DNA of 64,000 nucleotides, from positions 1 to 64,000 of the forward strand of contig SXOB01000081.1 in assembly GCA_005776945.1 (NCBI GenBank), written 5' to 3'. Shown in pieces: positions 8,752 through 19,800 of the stretch. This stretch comes from Pseudomonadota bacterium. GTDB lineage: Bacteria > Myxococcota_A > UBA796 > GCA-2862545. Below the pieces are notes generated by a model. The model ran no database searches. It was not told where the DNA came from and was given only the letters and a program-made list of their open reading frames with translations. Every line of letters begins with the position of its first letter. Positions within the stretch are counted from its first letter, which is position 1. The position numbers were made by a program, and so were the translations under genes.

Positions 8752-10724
8752 GGCGTGCTCCGCCGGCGTTCAGGCCAAGCGGCGATGAGGGCGCCGAGCG
8801 CGATGATCGGTGCGCAGATCCACAACAGCCACATCGCCGGCATCCAGATGGCGCGGAGAACGACGCTTTCGCGGTCGGCCGGAAGCTCGATGAGGCTCAG
8901 GTACAGGTCCCCGGTGAACATCGGGTGGACCGCCGGCGTGAAGACGGGCTCCCGCTGGCGCGGGTAGAGGTTGCTCTTCGGTTCGAGGCGGATGGTCTCG
9001 CCGTTCCGGGTGGCGTCAAAGGTGGCGACCCAGCTCGTTCGGTGCGCTTGGGGGCGCTCTTCGCCAGAAATGAAGCGGAGGTCGAAGCCGACGAAGGACA
9101 TGGACTCGCCGCGCTGGAGGTGGACGTCCTCCTCGATCCGGTACGCTTTCGACATCGCCAGCGCGATGACGGCGGCCACCACGCCGAGGTGGGCGATCAC
9201 GGACCCCGTTCGGCGGCGGCCGCGCTGGACGACGGCCACGGCGGAGGCGATCCAACCGGTCCCGTGGGCGCGGCGCCGTGCCAAAATGGGGGTGGTCAGC
9301 TCTCGGATGTTCGCCACGCTTGCAAAGCCGCAGAGGGCGAGGGTCAGCAACGTGATGGGCTTGTCGATGCCGAAAGCCAGACATGCAACGGTGGTCAACA
9401 CGGCGGCCGTCCCGGGAATGCCGAGCCGATCGCGCAGGGCCTCGGGGCGCGCCCGTCCCCAAGGAAGGGCCGGGCCCACGCCCATGAGGAAGACGATGCC
9501 GAGACCGATCGGTAGGGCCCAACGGTCGAAGTAAGGCTCGCCGACGCTGACCCGGCGGTCTTCGAGGGCCTCCGTCACAAGTGGGTAGAGCGTGCCGAGC
9601 AGCACTGTGAACGTGAAGACGGTGAACAGCGCGTTTTGGAGCAGAATCATCGTTTCGCGCGACACGGGAGCGGGCGGCATCGCAGGTTCGGCATCCCACG
9701 CGTCGAGCACGTGGCTGCGCGTGGCAAGGAGGATGACGCTCGCAGTCAGAACGATCCCGATGAACACGAGGAAAACGGGGCCGATGTCCGACTGCGTGAA
9801 CGAGTGGACGGAGTTGAAGACCCCCGACCGCGTCATGAACGTGCCGACAAGCGTCAGAAGGAAGGTGGACAGCCCCAAGACGAGGGTCCAATCTCGGGCC
9901 GTTCCGCGCCGCTGAAGCAGCATCAGGGAGTGCAGGAAGGCTGTACCCGTGAGCCACGGGTGGAAGCTGGCGTTCTCGACGGGGTCCCAGGCCCATGCGC
10001 CGCCCCAGCCAAGCACTTCGTAGGACCACCAGCCGCCAAGCACGATGCCGACCGTGAGGAAGGTCCAGGGGATCATCATCCAGGTGCGGATGGGACCCAT
10101 CCAGCCAGAGTCCAGACGTCCGGCCAGGAGAGCGCCGGCCATCATGGCGTAGGGCACGGCCATGCCGACGTAGCCCAGGTACAGAGTTGGGGGATGGATC
10201 GCCATCAACCAATGATTTTGGAGGAGCGGATTCGGGCCCGGGCCATCGGGCGGCACCGGAACCATCGCCTCGAAGGGGTTGGCGATCGAGGCCGTGATGA
10301 AGGCGAAAAACACGGCGATGGCAAGCAGCACGGCGAGCGACCACGCAGCCCAGGCGCGCCATTGGTCCCCGACGCTCGCTACCCAGGCGGCGACGTAGAC
10401 GGCGAGGACCCCGCTCCAGAACAGAATGCTGCCGTCGAGGCTCGCCCAAAGGCTGACGATCGTGAAGTAGACGGGCGTCGCGCGGCTGCCCACTTCGGCG
10501 ACGTAGCTGACCGAAAAATCGTGAACGAGCAGGCTTCGCACCATGAGCAGGTTGGCGGCGATGGCGCTGCCGGCGAAGGCGTAGGCGAGACGGCGCGCCC
10601 ATCGGAGGGCCTCATCGTCTGCACGGTAGGCCGCCAGGGCGGCCACGATGGCGCCCAAGCTGGCGAAAAGCAGGCTGCCGAGGATCAAACCGCGCCCAAG
10701 CGCGGGTGCGAAAGACGGCTCCAT
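8748..10724 (-). CDS. ccmF: Haem lyase subunit CcmF
   Basis: This 658-residue polytopic membrane protein is the usual size for CcmF. It has the tryptophan-rich WWD haem-handling motif GWGGAWAWDPVENASF (encoded around 9980-10025) flanked by multiple membrane helices, and a long periplasmic segment before the last helix. CcmF takes haem from holo-CcmE and attaches it to apocytochrome c. The ATG at 10724 shares one base with the ccmE stop (TGATG), and the stop overlaps ccmG. Confidence 0.96.
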   Translation of the reverse strand: MEPSFAPALGRGLILGSLLFASLGAIVAALAAYRADDEALRWARRLAYAFAGSAIAANLLMVRSLLVHDFSVSYVAEVGSRATPVYFTIVSLWASLDGSILFWSGVLAVYVAAWVASVGDQWRAWAAWSLAVLLAIAVFFAFITASIANPFEAMVPVPPDGPGPNPLLQNHWLMAIHPPTLYLGYVGMAVPYAMMAGALLAGRLDSGWMGPIRTWMMIPWTFLTVGIVLGGWWSYEVLGWGGAWAWDPVENASFHPWLTGTAFLHSLMLLQRRGTARDWTLVLGLSTFLLTLVGTFMTRSGVFNSVHSFTQSDIGPVFLVFIGIVLTASVILLATRSHVLDAWDAEPAMPPAPVSRETMILLQNALFTVFTFTVLLGTLYPLVTEALEDRRVSVGEPYFDRWALPIGLGIVFLMGVGPALPWGRARPEALRDRLGIPGTAAVLTTVACLAFGIDKPITLLTLALCGFASVANIRELTTPILARRRAHGTGWIASAVAVVQRGRRRTGSVIAHLGVVAAVIALAMSKAYRIEEDVHLQRGESMSFVGFDLRFISGEERPQAHRTSWVATFDATRNGETIRLEPKSNLYPRQREPVFTPAVHPMFTGDLYLSLIELPADRESVVLRAIWMPAMWLLWICAPIIALGALIAAWPERRRSTP

Positions 10725-11170
10725 CAGCTCGGATCGACCACGAGGGTGCGCGCGACGTCCGGCGGGTGGCCGCCTTCGGGGGCTTGGTACTCGTTGCTGT
10801 GCTTGACCATCACGCGCTGGGTGTCGAAGGCTCCATCGGAAGCGAGCTTGCCCTCGACGACCACGCCGATGCCTTCGCGAAACATCTGCGGCGGATTGGT
10901 TTGGGAGCGAACGCGCACGGTGGCCGACCCGTCGGTCACGTCGAACGTCGCGGTCCCGTCATCCCGATTCCATTGCAAAGTGCCAGGGACGACGAGGCCA
11001 CCAAGGCGCACGGTGGCTCCCTTGGCGTTGGCATTGGCCCGCAGTTCGGTGGGGGACCAGTAGTAGACGAGGTCCTCGCCCATGTCCGAGTAGCTGACCA
11101 TGCCAAGGGCGGATCCGGCCACGGCCAACGCGGCCACGGCGAACAAACGCCGTTGGGTCGCTGTCTTCAT
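10724..11170 (-). CDS. ccmE: Periplasmic haem chaperone CcmE
   Basis: CcmE carries haem covalently to CcmF. The 148-residue protein has one N-terminal helix (about 9-26), an OB-fold-like beta barrel and the haem-attachment motif HSNEY, with His124 and Tyr128 matching the HxxxY of CcmE. A Gly/Pro-rich tail follows. I took the ATG at 11170, which overlaps the ccmD stop as ATGA; a longer in-frame opening upstream has no signal-anchor character and only covers ccmD. Confidence 0.95.
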   Translation of the reverse strand: MKTATQRRLFAVAALAVAGSALGMVSYSDMGEDLVYYWSPTELRANANAKGATVRLGGLVVPGTLQWNRDDGTATFDVTDGSATVRVRSQTNPPQMFREGIGVVVEGKLASDGAFDTQRVMVKHSNEYQAPEGGHPPDVARTLVVDPS

Positions 11171-11307
11171 CGCTTCTCCTGCGCCTCGGCCCGCGCACGT
11201 CGGGCGAGGACGAGGCCATATCCGCCCACCGTCAGCCACGTGAGCAGGAAGGCGACCCATACGTAGGTCATCGCCCCATCGCGAACGATGCCGTCAACGG
11301 CACTCAT
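11167..11307 (-). CDS. ccmD: Small haem exporter subunit CcmD
   Basis: A 46-residue protein with a single membrane helix (about 14-35) followed by a basic tail RRARAEAQEKR, the standard build of CcmD, which releases holo-CcmE from the CcmABC complex. Identification rests on position between ccmC and ccmE plus this topology. Both ends overlap neighbours by four bases (ATGA). The frame also reads far upstream, but that part is only ccmC in another frame. Confidence 0.86.
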   Translation of the reverse strand: MSAVDGIVRDGAMTYVWVAFLLTWLTVGGYGLVLARRARAEAQEKR

Positions 11308-11978
11308 GGTGACTCCAAGGGAGGTGCGGATTCCCGGGCGTCGATGGAGGCTGCAATGCGGCGCCCCGTTCCAAGCCAGCCGAGGAGAAGGAAGAGGACC
11401 GCGAAGGCGTTGAAGCGAAGCACGAACACCATGTCGCTGTCCATCGTCCCCGGGTTGGACTGGACTTGGTGGATGGAGCGCCACATCTGCACGGAGAAGT
11501 AGGTGATCGGAATGTTGACGTACGCCATCACGGTCGAAACCGCCGACCAAGTGGCCCGCCGTTCCGGGTCGTGGACCACGGAGCGGAGGAGCAGCACGCC
11601 AACGAAGGTCAACCACATCACGGCCGACGACGTCAGGCGTGGGTCCCAAGTCCACCAGACGCCCCAGGTCGGGCGCGCGAAAAGGGAGCCCGTTGCGAGC
11701 AGCAGGGCATTGAGGACCACGCCTGCCTCCGCAGAGGCGACCGCCGTGTGGTCCATCGAGCGTCGGCCGGTGAACAGGAATCCGACCGCGGCGCCGAATG
11801 AAATCGTGTACGCGACCAGCGAAAGCCAGGCCGCCGGCACGTGGACGTACAGGATGCGCCCGACCTCTCCCATCATGCGTTCGGGCGGCACCCAGAAAAG
11901 GGCGAGCCCGTGGCCAACGATGAGAAGGACGAGTCCAATCGCGTAGGCGGCCCGTTCGGCTTTTGATGGCGGTCTCAT
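11304..11978 (-). CDS. ccmC: Haem-handling membrane protein CcmC
   Basis: CcmC loads haem onto CcmE. The 224-residue protein has six predicted membrane helices and the WWD-type motif WGVWWTWDPRLTS, with conserved His residues on the flanking periplasmic loops (around VGRILYVHVPAAW and SIHQVQ). I set the start at ATG 11978, where the homologous region begins and where the ccmB stop overlaps as ATGA; 85 further upstream codons in frame are only antisense-free shadow of ccmB. Confidence 0.95.
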   Translation of the reverse strand: MRPPSKAERAAYAIGLVLLIVGHGLALFWVPPERMMGEVGRILYVHVPAAWLSLVAYTISFGAAVGFLFTGRRSMDHTAVASAEAGVVLNALLLATGSLFARPTWGVWWTWDPRLTSSAVMWLTFVGVLLLRSVVHDPERRATWSAVSTVMAYVNIPITYFSVQMWRSIHQVQSNPGTMDSDMVFVLRFNAFAVLFLLLGWLGTGRRIAASIDARESAPPLESP

Positions 11979-12643
11979 CCGTCCTCCACAATGCGGCCGA
12001 AGAGCAGCCCACCGAGGCTCCAATGGAGCGCGGTGAAGGTCACAAGGATCCCCAGCCATGCCGGAGCCTGACCCATGGGGTCTCCCTCCAGCAGGACAGA
12101 CGTACCTTTGGCCGCGGCGAGGAGCGCAGGCACGACGAGGGGGAACAACAACAGCGGCAAGAGGACGCTCGCGCCGCGCGCTTGGGCGGTCATCGCGCCA
12201 AGCAGGGTCGCGGGAGCGGCCAGACCGGCGCATCCGGTGACAAGGAGGAGCAGGAGCGTGCCGACGTCACCGCGGAGGGGCGCGTCGTACATGCCAAGGA
12301 TGAGGGGGCCCGTGGCGAGGGCGACCGTCGTCAGGGTGGCCGTCAGCGCAAGGACCTTGGCGTAGAACAGTACGGCGGGCTCGACGGGCCAGAGGACGAG
12401 GGCCTCAAGCGCGCCGTTCTCCAGGTCGACCTGCCAGGCTTGATCGACCGCGCGTGTCGACGCGAGCAAGATCGCGACCCAAAACGTTCCGCCGGCTTGC
12501 TCGCGGAGGGCGGCCTCCGACGGGCTCGCGAAGGCGACGAGCAAGACGACGGCCGCCGAGAAGAAGACGAGGCTGGACCATCGACCGGGGCGCCGCCACT
12601 CGAGCAGGGCCTCTCTTCGCAACACGCCGAACAACCCGGTCAT
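11975..12643 (-). CDS. ccmB: Haem exporter permease CcmB
   Basis: The membrane-spanning subunit of the CcmAB ABC transporter, 222 residues with about six hydrophobic helices. Family features include the opening LRREALLEWRRP, the charged AVDQAWQVDLENGALEAL segment near residue 70 and the LLLFPLVVPALLAA helix. The ATG at 12643 overlaps the ccmA stop by four bases. CcmAB uses ATP to free haem-loaded CcmE from CcmC/CcmD. Confidence 0.93.
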   Translation of the reverse strand: MTGLFGVLRREALLEWRRPGRWSSLVFFSAAVVLLVAFASPSEAALREQAGGTFWVAILLASTRAVDQAWQVDLENGALEALVLWPVEPAVLFYAKVLALTATLTTVALATGPLILGMYDAPLRGDVGTLLLLLVTGCAGLAAPATLLGAMTAQARGASVLLPLLLFPLVVPALLAAAKGTSVLLEGDPMGQAPAWLGILVTFTALHWSLGGLLFGRIVEDG

Positions 12644-13275
12644 GCAGCCCGCCCGTCTTGGAGGGCCATCCAGCGAACCGAGGCGCCATCGAGCTCCTCG
12701 CGGTGGTGGGTGGCGACGACCACCGTGGTGCCGCTGGAGATCAGCTCTTCGATGAGGCCGCGGACGAGGAACCGACCGTTCACGTCGAGGGCGGTGGAGG
12801 GCTCGTCGAGGAGGGCGAGGCGCGGCCGCCGCAAGAAGAGGCGGGCCAACGCAAGGCGACGCTTCATGCCCGCCGAAAACGTCCGGATCGGGTCTCGCCG
12901 ATCGGGGTCGAGCCCAACGCGCCGAAGCTGGGCGATGACGTCGGGGGCAACGCCGCTCATTCGAGCCCAAACGCCAAGGTTTTCCGCGGCCGACAGGTCG
13001 TCCCACAGGCCGGTCGCGTGGCTTGCGAGCGCGATGGCCGGCCGAAGCTCGGACCGTTCTCCCCAGGCGTCCTGGCCGTCGAGTTTGAGCCAGCCCGCGT
13101 CGGCGCGGAGGGCGGTCGCCAACAGGCGAAGGAGCGTGCTCTTGCCGGAGCCATTGGGGCCGGTGAGGCCGATCAGCTCGCCCGGTGCGATGTCGACGTC
13201 CAAGCCGGCGAGCGCCCAGCGTGGGCCGAACCGGCGGGCGAGGCCCCGGCCCGCGATGGACATCCCAGTCGCCAT
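12640..13275 (-). CDS. ccmA: Haem exporter ATP-binding protein CcmA
   Basis: First gene of the ccm operon: 211 residues, a single small ABC ATPase domain. The Walker A motif is GPNGSGKST, the signature region TFSAGMKRRLALARL has the CcmA-type SAGM rather than SGGQ, and Walker B is LALLDEP, followed by the H-loop ATHHREE. The start is ATG 13275, or ATG 13263 four codons later; the sequence does not decide between them. The gene is divergent from a small unknown gene across 65 bases, which must hold the ccm promoter. Confidence 0.95.
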   Translation of the reverse strand: MATGMSIAGRGLARRFGPRWALAGLDVDIAPGELIGLTGPNGSGKSTLLRLLATALRADAGWLKLDGQDAWGERSELRPAIALASHATGLWDDLSAAENLGVWARMSGVAPDVIAQLRRVGLDPDRRDPIRTFSAGMKRRLALARLFLRRPRLALLDEPSTALDVNGRFLVRGLIEELISSGTTVVVATHHREELDGASVRWMALQDGRAA

Positions 13276-13340
13276 GGGCGCGGGGCTAACGCGGCGTCTG
13301 GCGGCCCCGTTGGCCGCGATAGGGGCGGGTCGGAGGCGAC

Positions 13341-13784
13341 GTGCCCGCGGTTCCCGAGGTCGCCGGATCGTGGGTGGGGCCCGTTCTCTCCCTGCTTGAC
13401 GTGCGAGTGGCCAGACTGGGCGAGTGGCGCGCCGAAGGGGCGATGATCCTCGGCGGGCGGTTCGCGCGGCTCAGCTACCGGGGACCCACCGGCGTCGGCG
13501 AGCTGACCGTGGGCCATCATCGCGAGGACAATGTCTGGACGATCGGCTGGATGGACACGTCGCTGCTCGACACGGAATGGCTCGTCCTGCGTGGCTCCGG
13601 GGAGCAGGCCCATGCGGAGGGCACGTGGTGGACGGGCTCGTCAGGACCACGGTGGGAATGGACCATTCGCGTGACGGCGGAGGCGGATGACCTCGGCATC
13701 GAGATGTCTTCGCGTTCTCCAGAAGGGCGCGCCGAATTGGCCTTGCGCGCGCAGCTTCGGCGTGTAGGAAGCGGGCCGGCATGA
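13341..13784 (+). CDS. Unknown 147-residue protein upstream of the PKS
   Basis: I do not recognise this protein with confidence. It is soluble-looking and rich in Trp and predicted beta strands, opening with GSWVGPVLSLLDV and containing GELTVGHHREDNVWTIGWMD and a run of short alternating hydrophobic stretches. This is reminiscent of DUF1579-like beta-barrel proteins, but that is a guess. The GTG at 13341 is used. It lies 87 bases upstream of the PKS on the same strand, so the two may be co-transcribed. Confidence 0.6.
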   Translation: MPAVPEVAGSWVGPVLSLLDVRVARLGEWRAEGAMILGGRFARLSYRGPTGVGELTVGHHREDNVWTIGWMDTSLLDTEWLVLRGSGEQAHAEGTWWTGSSGPRWEWTIRVTAEADDLGIEMSSRSPEGRAELALRAQLRRVGSGPA

Positions 13785-13871
13785 GGGTGGACGCGGCGCC
13801 GGCTGCGGCCCGCGTGGTGCCATCTGGCCGTTTTGCAGGGGCCTGCTAGGGAGGGGAAGCTGGGGAACGGG

Positions 13872-16800
13872 ATGGCCGGGGAGGGCGGGGCGCTCACGCC
13901 GCTGCAGCAGGCGTTGGCGGCCGTGAAGGAGATGCGCGCCCGGTTGGACGCTGCCGAGGCCGCGCGGCGCGAACCGATCGCAATCGTAGGGGCCGGCCTG
14001 AGGCTGCCAGGTGGGGTCACGGACCTCGCCAGCTACTGGCAGTTGCTGCTTGCCGAGCGCGACGCCGTGGGACCGGTACCCGCGGATCGGTGGGATGCTG
14101 ACGCTTGGTTTGACCCCAACCCAGAAACGCCGGGCCGCATGACGGTTCGCGAAGCCGGCTTCCTTGGCGACGTCGCGGGGTTCGACGCCGCCTTTTTTGG
14201 CATCAGTCCGCGCGAAGCGGCCGAGATGGACCCGTCTCAGCGTCTGCTGCTCGAAGTGGCTTGGGAGGCGCTGGAACACGCTGCGATCTCGCCCGGCGCC
14301 CTCCACGGAACCGACACGGGCGTCTTCATCGGCCTCGGCTTGTCAGACTACTCGCGACGGCACTTCCTGCACTCCGACGCGACGAAGATCACGGCCTACG
14401 CGGGCACTGGCAGCTTCCTCTCGGTCGCCGCGGGGCGAATCTCCTACAGCCTGGGGCTCAACGGCCCGGCCGTGACGGTCGACACGGCCTGCAGTTCGTC
14501 GCTCGTCGCGGTCCACCTCGCGATGGCGAGCCTGCGCAACTCGGAGACGAGGGTCGCCCTCGCCGGCGGCGTCAACCTGCTGCTTGCTCCCGAACCTTCG
14601 GTGTACTTCAGCAAGCTCAACGCGCTGTCCCCGGATGGCCGGTGCAAGGCCTTCGACGCGCGGGCTGACGGCTACGGTCGCGGTGAAGGCGCGGGCCTCG
14701 TCGTCCTCAAGCGACTCAGCGACGCCGTTGCCGACGGCGATCGCGTCCTCGGCGTCCTCCGGGGCAGCGCCGTCAACCAAGACGGTCGCAGCAACGGATT
14801 GACGGCGCCCTCGGGGCGCGCACAGCAGGCCGTCATTCGCGCGGCCCTCGGGGCTGCGGGCGTCGCGCCAAGCGACGTCGAAGTGATCGAGGCGCACGGG
14901 ACCGGAACGCCCTTGGGCGACCCGATCGAGTTCGATGCCCTGCGCGAGGTGTTTTCCGAACCCGGTCCGCGCGTTTGGCTTGGCTCGGCGAAGACGAACT
15001 TCGGGCATCTCGAAACGGCCGCGGGAATCGCCGGGCTTCTGAAGCTGACTGCGTCGCTCGCGAAGCGCCGCGTTCCGCGCCACTTGCACCTCGACCGGCC
15101 CAATCCGCGGCTCCGTCTGGCGGATTCTCGACTCGCGCTGCCGTCGTCCGGGGCCGTCGACCTCGTGGCTGCACGCCCCATCGGCGGCGTGAGCTCGTTT
15201 GGCCTGTCGGGCACGAACGCCCATGTCGTGGTCCAAGCGCCGCCTGAACGGGCCGCTGGAGCGGCACCGTTGCGGCCTTTGGCCTTCCTCACCTTGTCGG
15301 CGCGGACGGCCGTCGCCCTAAAGGAGCTCGCGGGCGCGTGGTCTTCGGCCCTCGCCTCGGACCTCGCAGTTCACGACGCAGCTGCGACGGCCTGGCATGG
15401 ACGCGCCCACCTGTCGGAGCGGCTCGTGGTCGTGTCCGACGACCCCGGTCCGTCGCTGGCGGCCTTCGCGCGCGGCGAGCCCTTGGTGGGATCGGTGGGG
15501 ACGGCGCCGGCCAGCCCTCCGTCGGTGACCTTCCTGTGCACAGGCCAGGGGGCTCAAAGGGCGGGGATGGCGCTTGAGTTGCTGGCGACCGAGCCGCGCT
15601 ACGCCGAGGTCTTCGACCGCGTCGCCGCGATCGTCGACGGCGAGTTGCCGCGCCCGCTACGCGCGCTCTTGAGCGATGCGGACGCGCTTGCGGACACTCG
15701 GGTCACGCAGGTGGCGCTCTTCGCCACGGAATTGGCGATGGCGGCCTGGTGGCGGGACGCTGGCGTCGAGCCTGACGCCCTCGTCGGGCACAGCGTCGGC
15801 GAATTCGTCGCGGCCGTCCTGGCCGATGCGATCGACCTCGAAGACGCTGCGCGCCTTGTCGCCCTCCGTGGGCGCCTCATGGCGGAGCTGCCCCGAGACG
15901 GCGCGATGATTGCGATCTTCGCAAGCGAAAGCGACGTGAGGGCCGCGCTCGCGGGCTCGCCAGACGTGGACGTCGCCGGGATCAACGGGCCGACCGAAAC
16001 GGTCGTCTCCGGGCGCAAGGAGCAAGTCGAGGCCGTCGCGGCTGGCTTCGTCGACCGGGGCGTCCGGACGCGTCCCCTCAAGGTGTCGCACGCGTTCCAC
16101 AGCCCGCTGATGGAGCCCATCCTCGACCGGTTCGAGGCGGCTTGTCGGGACGTTTCATGGCGGTCGCCGAAGGTCCCGATCTACTCGAACCTGGACGGGT
16201 CGCCGGTTGGCGAACGCCTTCGGCAACCCTCGTACTGGCGTCAACACGTGCGCCAGGCGGTTCGTTTTGCCGACGGGCTCCGCGCGATGGCGACGGACTT
16301 CCCTGGCGTCGTCCTTGAAATCGGGCCGGCGCCGATCCTGTCGGCGCTTGGCGTGCGCCTTGGACTCGACGGCGTCCGTTTCGTGGCGTCGTCGCGCGGG
16401 GACGGAAACGAAGTCCGCGAGCTGCTCGAGGCCGCTGGCGAATTGCACATCGCAGGTGTCGCGCTGCGAGCCGACCGGCTCGTTTCGGGTCGCCGCGAGA
16501 CGGCGCCGACCTACGCCTGGCAGCGTGAGCGCCACTGGATCGCGTCCGATGCGGCTCCCGCCGAGCCGGACGGCCGCTTCGTCGAACGCGTGTGGGAGGC
16601 CGTCGACCTGGACGCCGACCCCGTCGCGGGTCGATGGATGCTCGTTGGCGACCCGCAGGGGCGGGCCGTGGCGCTGGCCGAAGGGCTGCGTGCGGCGGGC
16701 GTGGACGTTCGTGTGGTGGCCGAGGCCGACGCCATCGGTGACCCCGAAATTGGACATCTCGTCGACTGTCGTCCGTTGGAGAGGGGCGACGGAGACCCCG

Positions 16801-19800
16801 ACGGCCTCGCTGAGATCGCGACGGGGACACTCGTCCTGCTGCAGGCCGCCGCCAGGCATCGCGGGTCGGCCCGCGTGAGCGTTGTGGTGGATGTGCACAC
16901 GTCCCGGTTCCACGCCCAGGCCGCTGGTGCGGTGGAAGGGATTGTGGCGGTCGCCCGGGTGGAGCACCCGGACCGGGTCGGCCGCGTGGTGCTCGACGCT
17001 TCCGGTTCGGACGGTGCCTTGGTTCGCGCGTTGCTCGCGAACGGCCGGCGCGACCTGCAAGCCCGGACGGAGGGGCTGTTCGGCGCCCGTCTGGCCCCCG
17101 TCCGATTGGGCTCGGGTCAGCTGCCGATCTCCGCGTCGGGGCGCTGGCTGGTCACTGGGGGCTTCGGAGCCGTCGGACAGAGCGTCGTCGCCGATCTGAT
17201 TCAGCGTGGTGCCCGCGCGGTCGTCGTCGCCGGCCGCTACGTCGACGCGGCTCGCGAGGCCCAGATTGAGGCGTGGCGAGCGGGCGGGGCGGATGTCGTG
17301 GGACGGGCCGTCGACGTCACCGACGCGGCCGCTGTGACTGCCCTGGTGGCAGCGTCCAGCGACTGGGAAGGGGTGATCCACCTTGCTGGCACCGTCGAGG
17401 ACGCGCCGCTTGCGCGCGTCGATCGCTCTCAGGTGGCCGACGCGTTGGGGGCCAAAGCCGTCGCTGCGGGCCACCTGGCCGACGCCTTCGCCGGTGTTCC
17501 GCTGCGCGCATTCGTTCTCGTGTCGTCTGCCGCTCCTACAATTGGGACCGCCGGACAGGCCGCCTACGCAGCGGCCAACGGCGCCCTCGACGGTCTCGCG
17601 CGCTGGCGGGTTCAGGCTGGCGAAGTGGCGACGAGCGTCGCCTTTGGTCCGTGGGACGGCGTGGGCATGGCTGGCCGCGTCGACGACGCCGTTCGACTCC
17701 GCTGGGCCGAGCAGGGCCTCAATCCGATTTCGCCGTCTGCGGCACTCGCGAGCCTGGGCCGGGTGGTCGCTTCCGGCCGGCCGCACGTCGTCGTCAGCGC
17801 CTTCGATTGGGCACGGGTCGCCGAACATCGGCCTCACCTTGGCCTGCCGGTTGCCCGGATGGACGCGGTTGGGTCGGCACCCGCGGCGGAATCGGGCTGG
17901 CAAGCGCTGCGCGGTGAGGCACGGCAGGCGGCGCTCTCGGACCTCGTGATGAACGACGTGGCGCGCATTCTCGGCTTGGCCGACGGGCAGCGCCTCGACC
18001 CCGACGTTGGCTTTTTCGACGCCGGCCTCGATTCGCTCACGGCCGTCGAGCTGCGCCAGCGGGTCGGCCGGACGGTCGGGCGCGAGCTCTCCCCCACGGT
18101 CGCCTTCGATCATCCTTCGGTCCGCCGGCTCGTCCGGCACCTCCTGGTCGACGTTTTTGCATTGGACGGGGCGACGGCGACTGCCTCGATGGTGCAGGCG
18201 CGGGATGCGTCGGAACCCGTTGCCATCGTCGGGGCCGCTTGCCGTCTTCCGGGCGAGGCCCATGGTCTCCCCTCGTTGTGGCGCAATCTCCTCGAAGGCG
18301 TCGATGCGATCGAGGTCACTCCGCCCGAGCGCTTCGACGTCGAGCGTTGGTTCGATCCGACGCCCGCGACCCCGGGTCGGCTTTCCAGTCGTTTCGGTGG
18401 CTTTGTTCGCGGAATCGAGGACTTTGATCCAGGATTCTTCGGAATCTCCCCACGCGAGGCCGCGAGCCTGGATCCGCAACAGCGGATGTTGCTCGAGGCG
18501 GCCGTCGAGGCGCTCGAAGACGCGGCCATCCCCCCGCCCGATCTCGTCGATCGGCCCGTTGGCGTCTTCGTCGGCATCGGAACCAGCGAATATTGGCGCC
18601 GCTTCGATCCGTTGACGACCGGGGTAGACCCGGACCCGTACTCCGGGACGGGCAACGAACCGTCCTTTGCGGCCGGCCGCATCTCTTATGTGCTTGGCCT
18701 GCGCGGGCCGTCGTGGTCGGTCAACACGGCGTGTTCGTCGAGCCTCGTCGCACTGCACCAAGCCGTCGCGGCGCTCCGAAACGGCGAGTGCGACGTGGCG
18801 CTCGTCGGTGGGGTCAACGCGATTGTTGGGCCAGAGACGACCATCCTGATGTCCCAGCTGCGCGCGCTGTCGCCCGACGGCCGGTGCAAGACCTTCGATG
18901 CGCGCGCCAACGGCTACGTCCGCGCTGAAGGCGTCGGCATGGTCGCGGTCCGCCGCCTTTCGGACGCCGTCCGGGACGGGGATCGGGTCCTCGCCGTGGT
19001 GCGGGGCACGGCCGTCAACCACGATGGGCGGTCGAGTGGGCTTACGGTTCCTTCGGGGCCGGCTCAACAGTCGGTCTTGCGTGACGCCGTCGCGGCCGCG
19101 GGCGTGGCGCCCGAGACCGTCGGGTACGTCGAATGCCATGGCACCGGGACCTCATTGGGCGACCCCATCGAGGTGACCGCCATCGGCCAAGTCTACGGTG
19201 ACCGCCAAACGCCGCTGCACATTGGCTCGATCAAGACGAATGTGGGTCATTTGGAGGCCGGTGCCGGCATCGCCGGTCTGTTGAAGGCCGTCCTCGCCGT
19301 GCAGAACGGCGTGATTCCACCCCACCTGCACTTGGCCTCGCCGAATCCGGCGTTGCCGTTGGACGCTTTTCCGGTCGACATCCCGGTCGTCGCGACGCCC
19401 TGGGAGGCCGAGGGGCCTCGCAGAGCGGGCATCAGCTCGTTCGGCATCTCCGGCACGAATGCACACGTGATCATCGAGCAAGGTCCGGAACGGCCGGCGC
19501 CTCCCGCAGGACCACGTGGCTGGCACACGGTCGCCGTCTCCGGCCGCACGGAGGGCATCGGTCGTTCGGTGGCGGCCTCGTTGGCCGACGCGATCGAACA
19601 AGGTGCGCTTTCGCCTGCGGACGTCGCAGAGACGATGAACCTCGGTCGCGCGGCCTTCTCCGTCCGAGCCGTGGCCGTTGGGCCCGACGCGGCGGCGGTC
19701 GTGCGGCAGTTGCGCGGGCTCGCGGACGGCGGGAATTGGCGCTCGGCCTCCACCGAGCGCGTGCGCATCGCGTTCCTCTGCACGGGCGCGGGACCCCAGC

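Noticed and set aside
13820-13840. Sigma-54-like TGGC...TTGCA upstream of the PKS
   Set aside because: The GG and GC dinucleotides are about seven bases apart instead of ten.
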